A stretch of 5,595 bases of DNA from Acidobacteriota bacterium (GTDB taxonomy: Bacteria; Acidobacteriota; Terriglobia; UBA7540). The translations under genes and the position numbers were made by a program. The notes under the pieces were generated by a model. It made no database searches. It saw nothing but the letters and a program-made list of their open reading frames with translations, and had not been told where the DNA came from. The DNA lies in contig JAJXZM010000128.1 of NCBI GenBank assembly GCA_021780055.1, positions 1-5,595 on the forward strand. Reading direction: 5' to 3'. This document shows, in pieces, positions 5,015 through 5,595 of the stretch (position 1 is the stretch's first letter; each line of letters begins with the position of its first letter).

Positions 5015-5595
5015 GATAAGGAGTGAATACCGGAGGAGCGAGCGACGGGCTTGCCAGTTGGCGGGCATGGGACGGTCGAGTTGCCGCTATCCGGCGCGGC
5101 GGCGCGAGGACCGGAAGCTGCGCGAGCGGCTGCGTGAACTGGCCGGAGAGCGACGACGGTTCGGGTATCGACGTTTGACGGTGTTGCTGCGACGGGAAGG
5201 ATGGACGGTGAATCCCAAGCGGGTTTATCGCTTGTACCGGATCGAAGGGCTGGGGGTGCGACGCACCCAGCGGAAGCGGCTGAAGGCGGTAGCTCGCATG
5301 CCCCTGGCACTACCCACGCAAGTCAATCAGGTGTGGACGATGGACTTCACGCACGACCAGCTGGCAAGTGGAAGGAAGTTCCGCACCCTAAATCTGATGG
5401 ATGGCTTCACGCGGGAAGCGCCGCGGATCGAAGTGGACACGTCGCTGCCGGGCTTGCGGGTGGTGCGGGTGCTGGAGGAAGTCGCCGGCGAGCGCGGCTA
5501 CCCCGAAGCGATCCAGGTGGACCACGGTCCGGAGTTCATCAGCCGGGTGGTGGACCAGTGGGCGTTCGAGCACCGCGTCGAGCTGCGCTTCATCG
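4977..5595 (+). CDS. IS3-family transposase OrfB, 5' part (read by -1 frameshift; runs off the window)
   Basis: This is the catalytic half of the DDE transposase, in the -1 frame relative to orfA and open for 206 codons to the edge without a stop. Residues count from GTT at 4977. A basic N-terminal region is followed by an HTH_21-type segment (RRFGYRRLTVLLRREGW, about 60-76, then KRVYRLYRIEGLGVRR). The rve integrase core begins at NQVWTMDFTHD (117-127), with the first catalytic Asp at D123. LNLMDGFTREA (138-148) follows, and IQVDHGPEF (179-187) supplies the second Asp, D182. The catalytic Glu and right end lie beyond the window. OrfB would be made as an OrfAB fusion. GTG at 5013 could also start it alone, because GGAGG (5000-5004) lies 8 bases upstream. 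Confidence 0.92.

Larger units (their letters stand above)
4643..5595 (+). mobile_element. IS3-family insertion sequence (IS407-like), left end and about two thirds, right end outside the window
   Basis: The element holds orfA and the start of orfB in the overlapping 0/-1 arrangement of IS3-family elements. The left end is placed at TGACCTGCTCCCTG (4643-4656), because IS3-family termini begin with TG and this lies a usual distance (74 bases) before orfA. It could be off by a few bases, since the right inverted repeat is not visible. If the element makes a 4-bp target duplication, the left copy would be ATCG (4639-4642). Base use changes at the boundary: the IS coding strand is strongly purine- and G-rich, unlike pyk. 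No stop interrupts either frame, so the copy may be intact. Confidence 0.88.

Noticed and set aside
5181..5189. VDHGPEF in place of the usual DNG-type motif in OrfB as a sign of an inactive transposase
   Set aside because: The motif is at about 5514-5535 (D182 at 5520-5522). The catalytic Asp is present, and a His after it is common among IS3-family enzymes, so it is no evidence of inactivation.
4684..5310. 208-codon - strand frame across the IS
   Set aside because: Low-complexity Pro/Ala/Arg-rich translation caused by the GC-rich opposite strand, antisense to the transposase.

Overview
The window reads as an ordinary chromosomal segment of a Gram-negative bacterium with moderately high GC. 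Acidobacteriota is the most likely source. This rests on the outer-membrane receptor, which has a carboxypeptidase-regulatory-like domain in front of its plug (common in that phylum), and on its small DUF6580-type membrane partner. The taxonomic call is inference; no rRNA or other marker gene is present.

Layout, left to right. Bases 1-75 are the 3' part of a cobalamin riboswitch whose 5' half lies outside the window. A strong intrinsic terminator follows at 134-177. Behind it on the + strand is a two-gene B12-responsive unit: a BtuB-like TonB-dependent receptor (249-2480), then 15 bases later a six-segment membrane protein of the DUF6580 type (2496-3011). The two proteins would give outer-membrane uptake plus a candidate inner-membrane step for a corrinoid, switched off when cobalamin is plentiful. 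A 24-codon leader ORF (178-252) ends in an ATGA overlap with the receptor start.

After 131 bases without a gene, a complete pyruvate kinase gene (3143-4600) runs convergently on the - strand. It carries the Leu-Gln...Lys signature of potassium-independent pyruvate kinases. Its ATG has no Shine-Dalgarno sequence and lies about 6 bases after a TATACT box, so the mRNA may be leaderless.

An IS3-family insertion sequence begins about 42 bases upstream of the pyruvate kinase ATG (left end near 4643) and runs off the right edge. It holds orfA (4717-4983), a textbook -1 frameshift cassette (A AAA AAG, a 5-base spacer and a GC-rich hairpin), and the first 206 codons of orfB with two of the three DDE residues. 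A perfect 9-bp inverted repeat flanks the candidate -10 box and covers the edge of the orfA ribosome binding site, an arrangement expected to block translation of read-in transcripts.

No wholly new system is evident. The points most worth following up are the B12-linked DUF6580 protein, the regulatory architecture of the IS, and the placement of the IS just upstream of the apparent pyruvate kinase promoter.
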